In this document: positions 63,256-64,000 of the stretch, piece after piece | How positions within the stretch are numbered: position 1 is the stretch's first letter | Layout of the letters: every line of letters starts with the position of its first letter | Origin: Portulaca oleracea | Taxonomy: Eukaryota > Streptophyta > Magnoliopsida > Caryophyllales > Portulacaceae | NCBI GenBank assembly: GCA_029582165.1 | Contig: CM055880.1 | Coordinates: forward strand, 3,720,001-3,784,000 | DNA: 64,000 nt | Direction of reading: 5' to 3' | Program-made: the position numbers and the translations under genes | The notes under the pieces: generated by a model | What the model was told of the DNA's origin: nothing | Database searches by the model: none | Seen by the model: only the letters and a program-made list of their open reading frames with translations

Positions 63256-64000
63256 TTTAAATTGATTAGAAAAAATTAGGAACCCATAAACAATCGACAA
63301 AGAGACAATTATTGGTACTAGAATTTGGATATTACCACCAAAAAACAAAAAAAAGGAAAAGGGGACTGTAGCTGGCCGCTGAGATACAATGGTGTTCATT
63401 ATTACAGAAGAAAAACGTGCCAAGAAAGTGATGCCTCCTTTTCTTTTCTTTCTCTAATTTTATATTTTTCAATTTTTCCTCAGTGGGACCAGTACAAGAC
63501 ATGGATTATATAATTAAATTTTCCTTCTCTATTTTTTTTTTTTTTGTCATTTGGGTTTCAAATAAGAAACAAGGGTCATCATTTTTGCTTGATAATTACA
63601 ATCCAATCAGTGGTCGATTCAAGATTTAAAATTAGTGGAGTTAATAATAACTAGTTTTCATATAATTCGTACATGTAAGGTAGAATTTGGCTATTTACAC
63701 AAGATTAATTTCAGGACTAAATTAAGATAATAAAGGATTAATTAATATTAATGAAAAAATTGTACTATTATTAATCTTCTATTTCCGTAATATAAATATA
63801 TTGTAATACTAATTTGAATTGTATGGTTGAAAAATTCTTACAACTTAAAATATATATACATAGTTTGAAGCTTTCTTTTCTGTAATAATTAATTAGAGAA
63901 AAAAATTAAAATAAATTCATATTACAGAAATAGGTTCATAAATATTTGGTAAATAAAAGTATATTAAAGATTTATCATTTATTAAACTATCATTAATTCT
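63256..64000. other. Intergenic, AT-rich
   Basis: No gene or complete repeat recognised. 63605-63650 resembles the GGCGGATCC-type element end (GTGGTCGATTCAAGATTTAA) in decayed form. Confidence 0.5.

Overview
This is a repeat-dense stretch of a plant nuclear genome, almost certainly a eudicot. The evidence is nested LTR retrotransposons of plant lineages (Athila, Tat/Ogre, Tekay-like and Ty1/copia), plant MITE families (Stowaway, Harbinger/Tourist, CACTA, hAT and MULE types) and short intron-containing plant genes. Secreted six-cysteine knottin-like peptides resembling Mirabilis/Phytolacca-type antimicrobial peptides suggest Caryophyllales, but this is only inference.

Positions 1-37361 are a nested stack of retroelements. 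The oldest visible layer is a minus-strand copia element (5' LTR, PBS and gag at 35816-37361). It is interrupted by a Tekay-like Ty3/gypsy LTR ending at 35815, whose sequence resumes at 6573-7023 and 33298-35815. That LTR was hit by an Athila-like element (1 to about 6572, minus) and by a non-autonomous element (7024-33297, TSD GTTTT). The 5' LTR of the non-autonomous element was in turn hit by a 19.6 kb Tat/Ogre-like element (12500-32142, TSD GAAAG). The Ogre-like element encodes gag-protease, reverse transcriptase, dual RNase H and integrase on the minus strand. On the opposite strand, between pol and the 3' LTR, it carries two multi-exon genes (16145-19044 and 19862-21291) of plant-mobile-domain type.

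Positions 37362-48600 are intergenic DNA with MITEs and a complete 7.5 kb non-autonomous Athila derivative on the plus strand (39918-47459, TSD ATACT) that has only a gag-like frame.

Positions 48600-64000 are a low-copy, AT-rich gene region. It contains a knottin-type gene on the plus strand (exons at 48704, 50159 and possibly 52839), a poly(A)-tailed and TSD-flanked intronless TPR co-chaperone-like retrogene (54404-56607), and a second knottin-type gene on the minus strand (exons at 62672, 62302 and probably 58269). The two knottin loci face each other as an inverted pair. Their introns are filled with MITEs, several nested inside one another, including a MULE with a 10-bp TSD inside a Harbinger element.

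The most unusual theme is shared by the LTR elements. Each of the four LTR families with a visible promoter region carries its own CG-rich short palindrome, repeated many times around or upstream of the LTR TATA box. In the Ogre-like element the palindromes keep a 12-bp core while the outer arms change and stay self-complementary. The same motif, in the same spacing to a TATA box, recurs at the promoter of an antisense gene.
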